Shown here: piece by piece, positions 5,473 to 7,239 of the stretch
How positions within the stretch are numbered: position 1 is the first letter of the stretch
How the letters are laid out: each line of letters opens with the position of its first letter
NCBI GenBank assembly: GCA_044227605.1
Contig: JBGAWJ010000080.1
Span: 1-7,239 of the forward strand
Origin: JAEUKQ01 sp044227605
GTDB lineage: Bacteria; Pseudomonadota; Alphaproteobacteria; JAEUKQ01
Direction: 5' to 3'
Length of the DNA stretch: 7,239 nt
The notes under the pieces: model-generated
Told to the model about the DNA's origin: nothing
Database searches by the model: none
Seen by the model: only the letters and a program-made list of their open reading frames with translations
Made by a program: the position numbers and the translations under genes

Positions 5473-7239
5473 ATGTATGCCTTGATTGTTTTCTTACCCT
5501 TGATAGCAGCATGTATCGCCGGTTTTGGAGGGCGTTGGTTGAGCGATAAAGGCAGCCAGTTGGTCACCTGTGTTTTGGTATCAGCCACGGCTATATTAGC
5601 TTGGTGGGCTTTTATCCAAGTGATGGATGGCTCTAGTCCTCAAATCATTGACCTCATGTCTTGGATTGACTCAGGCAATTTGCATGTTGGCTGGACGTTG
5701 CGGGTTGATCCGATCACCGCTGTCATGTTGGTGGTCGTTTGTACCGTATCGGCCATGGTGCATCTATATTCGGTTGGGTATATGCAGGGAGACCGTTCTA
5801 TCCCAAGGTTTATGGCTTATTTAAGCCTTTTTACTTTTAGTATGTTGGTGCTGGTCACCGCAGATAATTTGTTGCAATTGTTTTTTGGTTGGGAAGCGGT
5901 CGGGTTAAGTTCTTATTTATTAATTGGTTTTTGGTATGAAAAACCTTCAGCTAATGCAGCGGCTATCAAAGCATTTGTGGTTAATCGTGTGGGTGATTTG
6001 GCGTTCGCTATCGGTATTATAGGTATTTTCCTGACCTTCAATTCACTGGATTTCAGCACTATCTTTGCAAGCGCTAGTGCTGAGGCCACTAAAACAGTGA
6101 TCTTCTTAGGGATGGAATGGCATGTGATTGATACGCTTAGTATGTTGCTCTTCCTTGGGGCAATGGGAAAATCCGCACAAATCGGCCTTCATGTATGGCT
6201 GCCCGATGCCATGGAAGGTCCTACCCCGGTTTCTGCCCTTATCCACGCAGCCACGATGGTGACAGCTGGCGTGTTTTTAGTGTGCCGTTTATCACCCATT
6301 TTTGAATTATCACCGATTACATTAGAGGTTATGACCATTATCGGGGCAACCACGGCTTTTTTTGCGGCAACTATTGCTTTATGTCAGAACGATATTAAAC
6401 GGGTGATTGCTTATTCAACTTGCAGCCAGTTAGGCTATATGTTCTTTGCGGCTGGTGTTTCTGCTTATGATGCCTCCATGTTTCACCTTTTTACCCATGC
6501 CTTTTTCAAAGCCTTACTCTTTTTAGGGGCAGGATCGGTTATCCATGCCCTTTCGGGGGAGCAAGATTTAAGAAAAATGGGGGGCATTTGGCGTGCCATT
6601 CCGATTACCTATGTATTGATGTGGATCGGCAATATTGCGTTAGGGGGGCTGGGTATCCCCCATATCTTCGGGCTTTCTGGCTTTTATTCAAAAGACGCTA
6701 TTCTTGAAGCAGCTTGGCTATCACCTGATTGGACAGGGCAATACGCCTTTTGGTTGGGTCTGTTGACAGCTTTGCTTACGGCTTTTTACAGTTGGCGACT
6801 ACTTTTGATGGCTTTTCACGGATATAATCAACGAAAATATACCCATCACCTGCCTGCGGACGATCATCATGTAATTGGTCATCATGCCCACGAATCGTCC
6901 TTGATCATGCTGCTGCCGATGATGGTGCTGGCAGTGGGCGCGATGATCGCTGGGTTTTATTTTTATCCGTATTTTTTAGGGGAACATGCCGAAAATTTTT
7001 GGAGTCAATCTATATTTCTCCAGCATCATTTGGAAAACGCACATCATCTGCCTTTGTGGGTGGTTTGGGCACCAGCTGTGGCTGCGGTAAGTGGATTAAT
7101 AGGGGCTTATTTGTTTTATGTGGTTTTTCCAAGGTTGCCTGACTTTTTTGCCAGGGCTTTCCGACCCATTTACAAATTATTCCTCAATAAATGGTATTTT
7201 GACGAATTGTATCATTATATCTTTATAAAACCGTCGCTA
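5473..7239 (+). CDS. nuoL: NADH-quinone oxidoreductase subunit L (NuoL), 3'-truncated by window edge
   Basis: NuoL (mitochondrial ND5) is the distal antiporter-like proton-pumping subunit. The frame is open for 589 codons to the window edge with no stop; family members are usually 610-650 residues or more, so the end of the lateral helix and the last membrane helix are missing. Key residues are present: E141 in FFGWEAVGLSSYLLIGF, K233 in GAMGKSAQIGLHVWLPDAM, the EGPTPVSALIHAATMVTAGV block (248-267) with its histidine H258, K346 in HAFFKALLFLGAGS, and K407 in GFYSKDAILEAAW. The ATG at 5473 gives MYALIVFLPLIAA, a normal N-terminus, and AAGGG at 5458-5462 lies 10 nt upstream across the nuoK stop. 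Residues 458-473 and 518-525 form histidine-rich loops. The visible end, NKWYFDELYHYIF, precedes the long lateral helix. The gene probably continues into nuoM. Confidence 0.97.
   Translation, partial: MYALIVFLPLIAACIAGFGGRWLSDKGSQLVTCVLVSATAILAWWAFIQVMDGSSPQIIDLMSWIDSGNLHVGWTLRVDPITAVMLVVVCTVSAMVHLYSVGYMQGDRSIPRFMAYLSLFTFSMLVLVTADNLLQLFFGWEAVGLSSYLLIGFWYEKPSANAAAIKAFVVNRVGDLAFAIGIIGIFLTFNSLDFSTIFASASAEATKTVIFLGMEWHVIDTLSMLLFLGAMGKSAQIGLHVWLPDAMEGPTPVSALIHAATMVTAGVFLVCRLSPIFELSPITLEVMTIIGATTAFFAATIALCQNDIKRVIAYSTCSQLGYMFFAAGVSAYDASMFHLFTHAFFKALLFLGAGSVIHALSGEQDLRKMGGIWRAIPITYVLMWIGNIALGGLGIPHIFGLSGFYSKDAILEAAWLSPDWTGQYAFWLGLLTALLTAFYSWRLLLMAFHGYNQRKYTHHLPADDHHVIGHHAHESSLIMLLPMMVLAVGAMIAGFYFYPYFLGEHAENFWSQSIFLQHHLENAHHLPLWVVWAPAVAAVSGLIGAYLFYVVFPRLPDFFARAFRPIYKLFLNKWYFDELYHYIFIKPSL

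Noticed and set aside
5627..5824. A 65-codon plus-strand frame inside the start of nuoL.
   Set aside because: It is out of frame with nuoL, which is strongly supported across the same bases by family motifs.
1..7239. Search for mobile elements, CRISPR arrays, tRNA/rRNA genes, rho-independent terminators or an inserted accessory system.
   Set aside because: Nearly every base is explained by conserved nuo coding sequence, and no repeats, transposase motifs, RNA genes or foreign-looking insert were seen.

Overview
The window is one continuous, plus-strand stretch of a nuo operon, which encodes the proton-pumping NADH:quinone oxidoreductase (respiratory complex I). In order it holds the 3' part of nuoF, complete nuoG, nuoH, nuoI, nuoJ and nuoK, and most of nuoL, which runs off the right edge still open. 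This is the canonical nuoA-N order, so nuoA-E should lie to the left and nuoM-N to the right.

The proteins look alphaproteobacterial. NuoG lacks the extra N7 cluster ligands, as in Alphaproteobacteria and mitochondria. NuoI has the typical short alphaproteobacterial form of about 161 residues. Long conserved blocks in NuoF, NuoH and NuoI closely resemble that class. Base composition is moderate to AT-leaning by eye, with many TTA/TTG/ATT codons. That fits a lower-GC alphaproteobacterial lineage, possibly a host-associated order such as Holosporales or Rickettsiales, rather than a high-GC Rhizobium or Rhodobacter. The placement below class level is a guess.

Layout: nuoF (to 820), 27 nt gap, nuoG (848-2917, GTG start), 8 bp overlap, nuoH (2910-3926), 16 nt gap, nuoI (about 3943-4428), 102 nt gap, nuoJ (4531-5163), 4 bp overlap, nuoK (5160-5465), 7 nt gap, nuoL (5473 to the edge). 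The only non-coding stretch of any size is 4429-4530. It contains a possible 26-codon ORF with a ribosome binding site and a weak promoter-like match.

The subunits form one machine. NuoF oxidises NADH through FMN and cluster N3. Electrons pass through the clusters of NuoG (N1b, N5, N4) and NuoI (N6a, N6b) towards the quinone site beside NuoH. The membrane subunits NuoH, J, K and L carry the charged residues used for proton translocation. All cluster ligands and key charged residues that can be checked are present, so the complex appears functional.

I found no novel system here. The most notable oddities are the I-J gap with its mini-ORF, the lack of a Shine-Dalgarno sequence before nuoJ, and the histidine-rich loops in NuoL.
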